Shown here piece after piece: positions 27,059 through 35,412 of a DNA stretch of 64,000 nucleotides. This stretch comes from Flavobacteriales bacterium UBA6049 (lineage in GTDB: Bacteria > Bacteroidota > Bacteroidia > Flavobacteriales_G > Salibacteraceae). Positions within the stretch are counted from its first letter, which is position 1, and the number at the start of each line of letters is the position of its first letter. Made by a program: the position numbers and the translations under genes. Location: NCBI GenBank assembly GCA_002429085.1, contig DIYR01000166.1:34341-98340 (forward strand), given 5' to 3'. The notes beneath the pieces are model-generated. The model was not told the DNA's origin. It worked only from the letters and a program-made list of their open reading frames with translations, and did not search any database.

Positions 27059-29422
27059 CTAATGATTGATTACAAATTGCTTTGACTGAGAATAGTCAGA
27101 TCCGTTTAACTGGAGAATGTATAAACCACTTGTTAATTGACTAGTTTCAATGGTTTTCACAACCTCTCCAACAGCTACTAAATCTCTAAAAATCACTTGC
27201 CCGTATGCGTTGAATATTACAACCTCTTGTGCAAGTGTTCCTTCATTCAGTTTTATAGAAATGTTTTCGTTTGCAGGATTCGGGTAGATCGAGAAGCCTG
27301 CAGTACTTCCATTTAAATCATTTGTGCTTACAGAATTTCCAGTAACGAATGACCATGTTTCACTCCAATCTTCCTCAGTTCCTCCGTTGATTAAACGAAC
27401 TCTCCAGAAATATTCTTGGTTTGAGTTTAATGAAGTCTGGTACGTATTGTCACTTCCCGGATTAAGGCTTACAAAGTTTTGTACAATAGATTCTGGGTTA
27501 CTAAAACCTGCATCTGTATCATATTGTAATTCGTAAGAGTCGCAAGTCATAGGTTGCCATTCAAATGGAGCATCAATTGCTACGTCAGTACTTCCATTCC
27601 AAGGAGCTTTTAACTGTGCTTGGGTTTTGAACCCTCCGGCAATGTTGATATTATCAATGTAGAAATTGTTTCCTCCTCTAGACTCAAATGAAATTCTAAA
27701 AACCGCATTATCTACTAAAAAAATAGTAGGTATGCTTGCCGAATCCGTTCCCCAATCAGAATCAGATTGAGGTGTGTATGGAGTAGCTTGAGATTGAGAC
27801 GGAGCCAATAATCCACCGAATGTCGTGTGGAAAGTATTCCAGGTAGTGCCACAATCAGATGACACTGCAAACTCAATTCTATCTAACCCAGGGTTTCCTG
27901 GACGACTTCTGTATGCATAGCGAAATCCAAATTTAGCATCAGTAAATACCGATAAGTCATAAGAGTTTGTTTCGATGTAGAACCTTTCTTGTTCTGGAGC
28001 ATCAAAATTGTTCATTTTGATTGATTTTGTACTTTGATAACCAGTGCCTGTCGCATTTTCCCAGCCATAATCTAGAAAATACTCATTCTGGAAAGCATAC
28101 CAGTTCTCGTTTGGTAAGTTATCATACGATTCAAAATCTTCCATTAATGTAGCTGTTCTTCCATGTGGTGGACGAACCATCACAAACGCAGACTTTGCAT
28201 TAGTTCTTGTAATAGTATTTTGTTTTGCTTCTAACGATACTTCGAAAGAACCGTGATTCTGATATGTTACAGTTGGTCTTTCATCCGCACTACTAGAGAT
28301 ACTTCCGCCAGTAAATGTCCAAGTTAACTCTGTAGGATTGTACTTAGAAATATCATAAAACTCAACAGTTTCACCCATGCAAATGGTAGGGTCAACCGCA
28401 TTGAAGTTAGCCGTGCTTAACTCACCAACACCAGTAGCTACTAAATTAGCTTGTCTCCATAAATTGTTTCGTTGAGCAGTTGCAGAATTTAATGTGGAGT
28501 GCATTCTCGCTACTTGACCTTGCGTAAACATTCTATCACATGTGGCATAGTCCATAAGATTTTGAACGTTATCTAAGGAGCCACATGATACTTGACTTGT
28601 ATTACAAGATCCAATTGTACCAATTGTATTAGGTGTATCACTAACACCATCATCTACACTACAATTTGAAGGCAAACCAGCATCATTAGATGGACCCCAA
28701 GGATGTTGAAGGTTGAAAACATGCCCTACTTCATGAGAAAGGGTGTGTTTGTTACTTTGGTTACTTGTTCCAATACTTCCTACGTATCTGTGGTTTGCAA
28801 TAATTCCGTCTTGGTTTGGGATAAAGTGAGCTGTACCAGGTAGATAAGCGTAAGCTGCTGCTCCAACCGCTCCATTAATTTGATTTGTAACCCAAATATT
28901 TAAGTACATGTTTCGCGGCCAAGGGTTTAATTTAGAACCATCATCGCCAACGTTGGTTTCGTTAGACATGATTCTATCAATACCATTGGTTGGGTTTCCG
29001 TTAGGATCTAGTTGGGCTAATCGAAACTCTACATCAGCATCTCCTATAATGCTTTGAAAAGACGGTACCACTTCATCAAGATCGTCATTTTCCATGTTGA
29101 AGTCTTCGTTCATGATACGAACCGCATCAATAACTTGAGCGTCCGAAATATTCTCATTCCCATTTAAATGAATCACATGAAATACAACAGGAATTACGTA
29201 CGTACTTGCACGTTTAGAACGTTTGCTTGAGAATGACTTGGTAAAAGATTCTAACTCTTGGTTTTTATCTTGAATCGCTTGTTTTAGCTCAGGATGGAGC
29301 TCTAGAAGCTCGTCAGTTTTGTGCCCTTGTTGGCAGAAATGTTTGGTTTTGTGTTGCGCGATAACAGATACGCTAAGTAGACATGCAGCTACTAGCGTAA
29401 CCAATGGAAATCTTTTGCCCAT
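27059..29422 (-). CDS. Secreted M43 metalloprotease with T9SS tail, copy 2
   Basis: About 787 residues from the ATG at 29422, start of the signal peptide (MGKRFPLVTLVAACLLSVSVIAQ). Same architecture as its downstream neighbour: M43 domain with HEVGHVFNLQHPW (about 227) and a NLMDYATCDRMFTQGQ segment, a PKD-like domain (EVSLEAKQN), a beta-sandwich with DCGTTWN, a fibronectin-III-like domain ending EEDWSETWSF, and a T9SS domain starting at SIYPNPANENI. The pair arose by tandem duplication but is now well diverged. The 73-base gap between them holds an inverted repeat, so the genes may be separately controlled. Confidence 0.92.
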   Translation of the reverse strand: MGKRFPLVTLVAACLLSVSVIAQHKTKHFCQQGHKTDELLELHPELKQAIQDKNQELESFTKSFSSKRSKRASTYVIPVVFHVIHLNGNENISDAQVIDAVRIMNEDFNMENDDLDEVVPSFQSIIGDADVEFRLAQLDPNGNPTNGIDRIMSNETNVGDDGSKLNPWPRNMYLNIWVTNQINGAVGAAAYAYLPGTAHFIPNQDGIIANHRYVGSIGTSNQSNKHTLSHEVGHVFNLQHPWGPSNDAGLPSNCSVDDGVSDTPNTIGTIGSCNTSQVSCGSLDNVQNLMDYATCDRMFTQGQVARMHSTLNSATAQRNNLWRQANLVATGVGELSTANFNAVDPTICMGETVEFYDISKYNPTELTWTFTGGSISSSADERPTVTYQNHGSFEVSLEAKQNTITRTNAKSAFVMVRPPHGRTATLMEDFESYDNLPNENWYAFQNEYFLDYGWENATGTGYQSTKSIKMNNFDAPEQERFYIETNSYDLSVFTDAKFGFRYAYRSRPGNPGLDRIEFAVSSDCGTTWNTFHTTFGGLLAPSQSQATPYTPQSDSDWGTDSASIPTIFLVDNAVFRISFESRGGNNFYIDNINIAGGFKTQAQLKAPWNGSTDVAIDAPFEWQPMTCDSYELQYDTDAGFSNPESIVQNFVSLNPGSDNTYQTSLNSNQEYFWRVRLINGGTEEDWSETWSFVTGNSVSTNDLNGSTAGFSIYPNPANENISIKLNEGTLAQEVVIFNAYGQVIFRDLVAVGEVVKTIETSQLTSGLYILQLNGSDYSQSKQFVINH

Positions 29423-29457
29423 ACTTGTTGATTTAGTCAGTCCCAATTCGAGGAAGC

Positions 29458-29465
29458 CGAAAATA
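29458..29465 (-). promoter_or_regulatory. Candidate -7 box for the M43 pair
   Basis: Minus-strand TATTTTCG (7 of 8 with TAnnTTTG), 35 bases before the ATG at 29422. No -33 element recognised. Confidence 0.3.
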
Positions 29466-29505
29466 CTAAAAATAAGCGGGTTAGTTATGTAGTGAGCACG
29501 ACTTG

Positions 29506-30228
29506 CTAGTCCATTTCGCGCACATCTACTAACACGGAATCTATTTCGGTTGGGTTGGTAAGTAAACGGTAGAGTTTCTTGGCGACATCGGTTGGAGAGT
29601 CTAACTCATTATTGTTTTTCATGGCCACAAAGTCTGCATGTCTACTGAAGTCAGAATCATTAGAATTACGGATAACGCCCTGCATTTCTGTATCTACAAT
29701 TCCTGGTGCAACGCTGAATAGGCGGGCATTTCCTCCAGTTATCTCTTGTTCGTGTTGAACAGTTATGCTGAAATGATCTACAGCTGCTTTACTGGCACAA
29801 TAAGGCGCCCAAGCATCAATAGCATACTTAGCGGCACCAGAACTAATGTTTAAAATTGTACAAGGAACATCCGTATTATTTATATCCTTGAGGAATCGAT
29901 TGGTCATCACCATCAACGAACCAACATTCAATTGAGCTAGTTGCATAATAGCAGTATCATCTGCTTTCCCAATTCGTTTAATGTCGCCTATTACGCCAGC
30001 ATTATTCACTAAACTAATGCGTGTACATCCTTCAGGAATTGAAAACGAAATCTTTTCTAAATCTGAGAGTTCAGCTAAATCGGCTTTTACATGCGTGTAA
30101 CGCTCGTGCTCCCATGTAGATCTACGTGCAAATCCAATTACTTGACATGTAGGATCTGTAGTTAGAAAGTGTTCAGCCAAGCCTTTTCCAATTCCGCTAC
30201 TTGTGCCAGAGATGTATACTACGTGCAT
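29506..30228 (-). CDS. Short-chain dehydrogenase/reductase, sepiapterin-reductase-like
   Basis: 240 residues, classical SDR: cofactor motif GTSSGIGKG at the N-terminus, NNAG (about 75-78), a serine in LNISSGAAKY, and the catalytic pair in YCASKAAVDHF. RR after the second strand (FARRSTW) points to NADPH. The C-terminal VAPGIVDTEMQ loop and overall length resemble sepiapterin reductase and YueD/benzil-reductase-type SDRs. A role in tetrahydrobiopterin synthesis would fit the PTPS and folE genes at 61-62 kb, but the substrate is unproved. Its ATG overlaps the stop of the KtrA gene by one base (TAATG). Confidence 0.85.
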   Translation of the reverse strand: MHVVYISGTSSGIGKGLAEHFLTTDPTCQVIGFARRSTWEHERYTHVKADLAELSDLEKISFSIPEGCTRISLVNNAGVIGDIKRIGKADDTAIMQLAQLNVGSLMVMTNRFLKDINNTDVPCTILNISSGAAKYAIDAWAPYCASKAAVDHFSITVQHEQEITGGNARLFSVAPGIVDTEMQGVIRNSNDSDFSRHADFVAMKNNNELDSPTDVAKKLYRLLTNPTEIDSVLVDVREMD

Positions 30229-30920
30229 TAATTATTGATATCTATAAATTTTTCGATGTCCTTAATTCTTCCGAAAGCCATAAGTGTATCGCTTTCTTCA
30301 ATAACTGTGTTGCTTGACGGTACACCAAGTACGTGTTGTTCTTTACACATTTGGCCGTTCTTTTCTTCGTCAAACTCACGCTTAATGGTAATTACCGTCA
30401 ATTTGTATTTGTCGCGCAGCCCAATGTCATCTAGCGTTCTGCCAATTACACCTTTTGGCGCTACAATTTCTACAATCTCATAATCATCAGGAAGCTGTAA
30501 AAAGCTCAAAATGTTTGGATTAATCAATCGTTCTGCTACGACAGTTCCAACCTCATCTTCTGGAGATAGAATTTCAGTTACCCCCATTTGATCCAAAATC
30601 ATTCGCTGCTGCGGGCTGTTTGCCCTTGCAATTACGCGCTTTACACCTAATTCGTTGAGGTAAACAACGGTTAATAACAAGGCTTCAAAGTTCTCGCCAA
30701 TCGCCACAACTGCGGCTTCCATATCGCGAATACCTTGGCTAATGAGTGCTTTTTTATCGGTAGAATCAAGGGTTACGGCATAAGCTACTTCGTCTTTGAT
30801 CCGTTCAATGTGATTCTCATCATTATCAATTGCCAGTACTTCGGCTCCTCTCTCAGATAGTTTGCGGGCAATTGCTGTACCGAATTGCCCCAAACCTATC
30901 ACTGCATATTTTAATGCCAT
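30228..30920 (-). CDS. ktrA: TrkA/KtrA-type potassium-uptake regulatory subunit
   Basis: 230 residues. RCK-N nucleotide-binding domain (1-135) with YAVIGLGQFGTAIA, then the acidic LAIDNDENHIE that contacts the ribose. RCK-C domain at about 140-225 (GVIGRTLDDIGLRDKY). Such proteins gate KtrB/TrkH potassium channels from the cytoplasmic face in response to ATP/ADP or NAD(H). No KtrB/TrkH gene lies beside it; the channel must be encoded outside the window. It is translationally coupled to the SDR downstream and lies 6 bases from the metB-like gene upstream. Confidence 0.9.
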   Translation of the reverse strand: MALKYAVIGLGQFGTAIARKLSERGAEVLAIDNDENHIERIKDEVAYAVTLDSTDKKALISQGIRDMEAAVVAIGENFEALLLTVVYLNELGVKRVIARANSPQQRMILDQMGVTEILSPEDEVGTVVAERLINPNILSFLQLPDDYEIVEIVAPKGVIGRTLDDIGLRDKYKLTVITIKREFDEEKNGQMCKEQHVLGVPSSNTVIEESDTLMAFGRIKDIEKFIDINN

Positions 30921-30926
30921 CTTATC

Positions 30927-32087
30927 TTACAATTTCGCAAATGCTTGCTCTAAATCGGTTTGAAGATCGGCTACATCTTCAATACCTACACTTAATCGAA
31001 TTAATGTATCCGTAACACCAGATTTTTCGCGCTCTTCTTTTGGTATAGATGCGTGTGTCATTGTTGCTGGATGCCCAATCAACGATTCTACACCTCCTAA
31101 TGATTCAGCAAGTGTAAATAACTCAGTGCTTGCCACTAATTGTTGTGCATCAGTCAATAAGCCTGACTTTAAGGTGAATGAAATCATACCACCAAATCCT
31201 CTCATTTGAGATTTAGCAACTTCATGGTTTGGATGTGTTTCAAATCCTGGCCAGTATACTTTGTCTACTGCAGGGTGTGTAGTTAACCATTTTGCCAATA
31301 CTTCACCGTTTTCACAATGACGTTGTACACGCACATGAAGTGTTTTGATTCCGCGCAACACCAAGAAACTGTCTTGTGGTGCAGTTACGGCTCCACTTGA
31401 GTTTTGAATGCGGTAAATTTCCTCGGCAATTTTATCGTCTTTTGTTATTAAAGCCCCCATTACCACATCGCTATGGCCACCTAAATACTTCGTTACAGAG
31501 TGCATCACAATATCTGCTCCTAAGTCCAAAGGGTTTTGAAGATATGGAGTTGCAAAAGTGTTATCTACTGCTAGCATCGCTTTGTTTCTCTTAGCAACTT
31601 TTGCAATAGCTTTAATATCGATAATGTTCATCATTGGGTTGGTAGGAGTCTCCACCCAAATCAGTTTGGTATTGCTATTTACATGAGCAGCAACTTCATC
31701 AGCATCACCCATTGGTACGAAGTGAAACTTGATACCGTATTTTTCGAAAATAGTGGTGAACAAACGATATGTTCCTCCATACAGGTCATTAGTGCTTACG
31801 ACCTCATCACCAGGGTTTAGCATTTTAATTACGCAATCAATAGCTGCTAATCCACTTCCGAAACAAGCTCCGTATTTTCCATTTTCAATAGCTGCCAAGT
31901 TTTGCTCTAAGGCTTGTCTGGTTGGGTTTTGGGTGCGCGAATATTCAAACCCTTTATGCTTACCCACCTCTTCTTGAACATAGGTTGAAGTTTGGTAGAT
32001 AGGGGTCATAATTGCACCTGTAGCTGAATCTGTTTCTAAGCCACCATGTATGGCCTTAGTTCCAAATTTATGATCTGCGTTTTTCAT
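30927..32087 (-). CDS. metB: Cystathionine gamma-synthase (Cys/Met metabolism PLP enzyme)
   Basis: 386 residues, full-length fold-type I PLP enzyme. N-terminal FGTKAIHGG and YQTSTYVQ, the tyrosine/arginine pair in FEYSRTQNPTR, DLYGGTYRLF, WVETPTNPMM, and the PLP lysine K200 in HSVTKYLGGHSD. C-terminal LIGHPATMTHA and RLSVGIED. The family includes cystathionine gamma-synthase (joins acyl-homoserine and cysteine for methionine synthesis) and gamma-lyase; sequence alone does not fully separate them, and synthase is the more usual label in Flavobacteriales. Second gene of a four-gene minus-strand operon. Confidence 0.9.
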   Translation of the reverse strand: MKNADHKFGTKAIHGGLETDSATGAIMTPIYQTSTYVQEEVGKHKGFEYSRTQNPTRQALEQNLAAIENGKYGACFGSGLAAIDCVIKMLNPGDEVVSTNDLYGGTYRLFTTIFEKYGIKFHFVPMGDADEVAAHVNSNTKLIWVETPTNPMMNIIDIKAIAKVAKRNKAMLAVDNTFATPYLQNPLDLGADIVMHSVTKYLGGHSDVVMGALITKDDKIAEEIYRIQNSSGAVTAPQDSFLVLRGIKTLHVRVQRHCENGEVLAKWLTTHPAVDKVYWPGFETHPNHEVAKSQMRGFGGMISFTLKSGLLTDAQQLVASTELFTLAESLGGVESLIGHPATMTHASIPKEEREKSGVTDTLIRLSVGIEDVADLQTDLEQAFAKL

Positions 32088-32117
32088 TTTCTATGCTATT
32101 AAAAGAAAGCGAAGGTA

Positions 32118-33251
32118 TCAAACTTTAGAAGCGGTATCAGCGCTTTTAAACTTGATAAGTTTTCGCTTTAAGTATACACGTTGAATCCATTGAGGTAGAA
32201 TAATGGCACCAATAAATAGGTATGGGTAATACGTGTAGAGTCTCCAAATAATGGCTACAATAACTGCTAGGCTAAGTGGATCTTGCGTAGCACCTTCAAA
32301 ATACTCCACTAAGAAACTCTCAAATGCCAATTGTGCAACACCTTCACCTCCAGGAGTTGGACTGATAAGCATAATTACCCACATCACTAATTGACGTGCG
32401 AGTATAATTAGGTTATCCATAAAGGTAAATGAGGTGAATGCCAACATAATAAAGTTTGCTGTTAGGTAACGAGCAGTCCACGAAAGAGCTGTAGTGGCAA
32501 AAGATGATAACCAAAAATTAGCAGGTTGTTGTCTCAATTCTTTTGAGGTAGTAATGATATCATTTCCAGTTTCATAAGCTCCACGTAACCACCTTCTCAG
32601 AAATGGCATACTAAATATGCGAATGAGTAGTCGTTTTAAACCAAGTGGATTGATCAGAATTCCGAAAGCTATTATCGAGATCAATACCATGATGAATCCG
32701 TATCCAATCCAAAAAACCTGCTCAATTCCAAGTTCTCGACCTAAGAGTGTAACGGTTTCTATAGTCTCGGGAAAAAGTACATCTGTACCAACGAGCAAAA
32801 ACAATAGCGGAACCATAACCACATAGAACATTTCGTCTAAAAACGCGGTAGTCATAACAGTGGCGGTACTTTTACCAACACTCAGTTTTTCCTTGTTGAG
32901 AATAAAGATGGCTACTCCAGAGCCTCCCACAACACTTGGGGTAATAGCAGATGAGAATTCCCAAAGCATAATGTCATCAAGAACATTACGCCAAGAAATG
33001 GCCTTGCCGCTTAAAATACGTAACCGTAGCATGTATCCAAAGTCGCGGAATACTACCATTAGAAAAGCCATTAAGAGCCAAAAGACAGATTTCCAACCGA
33101 AGTTTACTTGGGCAAATGCTTCAAAGTCAACATCTGTATATAGTTTGTAGCCCGCTACACCTAATCCGATAACGATTGGAATGGCAATTCTCTTTGGGTT
33201 GAGCAATTGTCTTAACGGACTTTGTTTCTTTTTCCGTTTACTTTGGGCCAT
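32118..33251 (-). CDS. Lysylphosphatidylglycerol synthase-type (UPF0104/YbhN) membrane protein
   Basis: 377 residues with about eight hydrophobic segments and a basic N-terminus (MAQSKRKKKQSPLRQLLNPKRI). Family landmarks include LWEFSSAITPSVVGGSGVAIFILNK in the third and fourth helices and the late PTPGGEGVAQLAF. This is the flippase-like part of MprF without the tRNA-dependent synthase half. Probably an inner-membrane lipid or glycan transporter; substrate unknown. First gene of the operon; 30 bases separate it from the metB-like gene. Divergent from the AsmA-like gene, 86 bases away. Confidence 0.88.
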   Translation of the reverse strand: MAQSKRKKKQSPLRQLLNPKRIAIPIVIGLGVAGYKLYTDVDFEAFAQVNFGWKSVFWLLMAFLMVVFRDFGYMLRLRILSGKAISWRNVLDDIMLWEFSSAITPSVVGGSGVAIFILNKEKLSVGKSTATVMTTAFLDEMFYVVMVPLLFLLVGTDVLFPETIETVTLLGRELGIEQVFWIGYGFIMVLISIIAFGILINPLGLKRLLIRIFSMPFLRRWLRGAYETGNDIITTSKELRQQPANFWLSSFATTALSWTARYLTANFIMLAFTSFTFMDNLIILARQLVMWVIMLISPTPGGEGVAQLAFESFLVEYFEGATQDPLSLAVIVAIIWRLYTYYPYLFIGAIILPQWIQRVYLKRKLIKFKSADTASKV

Positions 33252-33337
33252 TGCAGTGTATTAAGGGTACTAAGGTAGTATGCCTAGTACGATTACACGA
33301 ACGATATTTATAAAAAAAGGATGCGTAATTTTAGCCG

Positions 33338-34993
33338 ATGACAATGCCCAGAACTATCCGTTTTTTACTCAAGGTTTTACTGCCAATAGCCGCTCTATTC
33401 TTTTTCATAAGGTTTGGACTAGACTATTGGGTAAACAGAAGGCTGAACAAGCTCATCAATAATCAATCGGGTCAGTTACACGAATTGACTTATGATGATA
33501 TTACCATTCGGTTAACAGAAGGATCTGTTTGGCTTGAAGGTTTGCGTTACGTGCCAATCAAAAGCAAAGTTGAAGAGGTTGTTTCTCAAAAAACGAATCC
33601 AACTGTTGTTTTAGAACTAGGGGTAGAAAGAGCAGAGTTGATAGGATTCAGCTATTGGAGTTTAGCCAAAGGGGTTATTCAAGTAGATGAAATAGTGATA
33701 GATCAGCCCGATGTTTCAGTCTATATTTTGCCAAAGCCTGACCAGAAAGACACATCTTCTAACTTTCAGAAAACAAGTGATTTGTTAACAGGGGTTCGCT
33801 TGGAAGGATTCAGAATTGAAAATGCAAGTGGATCTATTTTTAAAACAGATTTGATAGATACTACGGCTTATGGTAGCATGGAGCAGTTTAACTATGAAAT
33901 GCGCGATGTAGACTATGAGCAATCAGAAGATAAGAATGTAGCTAATTGGGTAGCAGATATTCAAATGCAGGCAAAAAACGTATCCATTCCAAACGCTGGT
34001 GGTTATGCCATCAATCTAGGAGAATTGCAGCTCGATTTTTCGGAGAATAGTATTCAGTTGAAAGATGGAGGTATGAAACCGACTAGAAGTTTGACAGAAT
34101 TCGAAGAGGATAACCCATACAGAAAGGCTCGATTCAGTTTCAAATTTGATCATATGGTATTAAATGATGTTGACTATTCTCGCATCTTATATCAAGAATG
34201 GTTTGCAAGAGATTTGGAGGTAGATGGACTTGATTTCAGTGTGTTTATTAATAATCAAAAGCCATTTCCTCCCAATAAAAAGTTTCATTTTATACCTACG
34301 CTTGTTCGTGCCATTCCTAAGCCTATTGCATTAGATAGTATTCGTTTGAACAATTGTGTTTTTCAGTATGCTATTCCAGGGAAAGATGGAGAAAAACAAG
34401 CACAACTTTGGTTTAATCAAATAAATGGTTACCTAACAGGATTTACGAACCAGAAAGATGGTTCAGGCAATCAACAATTAGTGCTAGATGCTTCTTGTTC
34501 TCCTCAAGGAAAAGGAACCATTCATACAAGGTGGGAGTTAGGCTTAAACGATGTGAAAGATCCATTCAAGCTGAGTGTTTCTGGAAAGAGTTTAGATCTA
34601 CCAGCATTCAATACCATTGTGCAGCGCACTACCCATATAGCTATAAATGAGGGAGTAATGCCTGAGTTAACCTTTAGCATGTCGGGCGATACGAAAGGAG
34701 CTAATGGTTCCATTTCTTATTCGTTGAAAGATGTAGACATTACAGTAGCTAGATACAAAGAAGAAAAAGGAATAAAAGAAGATAAGTTTTTCAGTTTTAT
34801 GGCCAATCAGCTAGTGGCCAAAACCCATAAAGAAGAACGAAAATATCAGAGTACTTTTAGTCTAAGTAGACCAGCAAAAACTAGTTTTTTTAAGTTGTTT
34901 TGGTTAGGCTTACAAGAAGGACTCAAAGAAGGGTTTATTCATAATCAAGCACATAAAAAGTCAAGAAAACGAAAGGCTAAGAACAAGGCATAA
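33338..34993 (+). CDS. AsmA-like / DUF748-like membrane-anchored protein
   Basis: 551 residues with one N-terminal transmembrane helix (FLLKVLLPIAALFFFIRFGL) and a long beta-rich periplasmic part (YDDITIRLTEGSVWLEGLRY, VIQVDEIVIDQPDVSVYIL, LELGVERAEL). This alternation and the basic C-terminus (HKKSRKRKAKNKA) recall AsmA/DUF748 proteins, which form lipid-conducting grooves between membranes; the match is by pattern and moderate. A TAATTTTA box just upstream of the ATG could be its -7 element, giving an almost leaderless transcript. Confidence 0.72.
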   Translation: MTMPRTIRFLLKVLLPIAALFFFIRFGLDYWVNRRLNKLINNQSGQLHELTYDDITIRLTEGSVWLEGLRYVPIKSKVEEVVSQKTNPTVVLELGVERAELIGFSYWSLAKGVIQVDEIVIDQPDVSVYILPKPDQKDTSSNFQKTSDLLTGVRLEGFRIENASGSIFKTDLIDTTAYGSMEQFNYEMRDVDYEQSEDKNVANWVADIQMQAKNVSIPNAGGYAINLGELQLDFSENSIQLKDGGMKPTRSLTEFEEDNPYRKARFSFKFDHMVLNDVDYSRILYQEWFARDLEVDGLDFSVFINNQKPFPPNKKFHFIPTLVRAIPKPIALDSIRLNNCVFQYAIPGKDGEKQAQLWFNQINGYLTGFTNQKDGSGNQQLVLDASCSPQGKGTIHTRWELGLNDVKDPFKLSVSGKSLDLPAFNTIVQRTTHIAINEGVMPELTFSMSGDTKGANGSISYSLKDVDITVARYKEEKGIKEDKFFSFMANQLVAKTHKEERKYQSTFSLSRPAKTSFFKLFWLGLQEGLKEGFIHNQAHKKSRKRKAKNKA

Positions 34994-35004
34994 CGCCATG
35001 CGTT

Positions 35005-35012
35005 TACCTTTG
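35005..35012 (+). promoter_or_regulatory. Consensus -7 box for the ArsC/Spx-family gene
   Basis: TACCTTTG matches TAnnTTTG completely and ends 17 bases before the ATG at 35030. It is the likely promoter for the ArsC-like gene and possibly the helicase and pdeM. No -33 element recognised. Confidence 0.45.
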
Positions 35013-35029
35013 ATTAAAATACTTCTTAG

Positions 35030-35383
35030 ATGGACAATATCTTATTTCACCTTTCAACTTGTAGCACATGTCAACGTATCATTAAAGAAACTGGGGCAGC
35101 AGAAAAATTAACGCTACAAGACATTAAAACAGAACCAATATCTCCAGATCAGATTGACATCTTGAAAGATTTGGCAGGTTCTTATGAAGCACTATTTAGC
35201 AGACGCGCCATGAAATTCAGAAGTATGGGGTTGCACGAACAAGAGCTGAGTGAAGACGATTACCGTAAGCACATATTAGAAGAGTACACATTCTTAAAAC
35301 GTCCAGTAGCAATTGTAAATGGTGAAATTTTTGTTGGAAACAGCAAAAAGGTAGTTGCTCAATTAGCCGATGCTTTGAAGTAG
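35030..35383 (+). CDS. ArsC/Spx-family thioredoxin-fold protein
   Basis: 117 residues. The N-terminal ILFHLSTCSTCQRII holds the CxxC of the family, followed by the LQDIKTEP strand, a helical region (ALFSRRAMKFRSMGL), and the C-terminal FLKRPVAIVNGEIFVGNS with the conserved Arg-Pro. Members are glutaredoxin-coupled arsenate reductases or Spx-like regulators. No ars genes lie nearby and the sequence does not separate the possibilities, so a general thiol-redox role is safest. 29 bases before the helicase gene, same strand. Confidence 0.82.
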   Translation: MDNILFHLSTCSTCQRIIKETGAAEKLTLQDIKTEPISPDQIDILKDLAGSYEALFSRRAMKFRSMGLHEQELSEDDYRKHILEEYTFLKRPVAIVNGEIFVGNSKKVVAQLADALK

Positions 35384-35412
35384 GTTTTTAGCGAAAACCT
35401 GAGTTCATCAGT

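Noticed and set aside
33280..33462. 60-aa plus-strand frame overlapping the AsmA-like start
   Set aside because: The overlapping 551-aa frame has a clear membrane anchor and long coding support; this one stops soon after and has no features.
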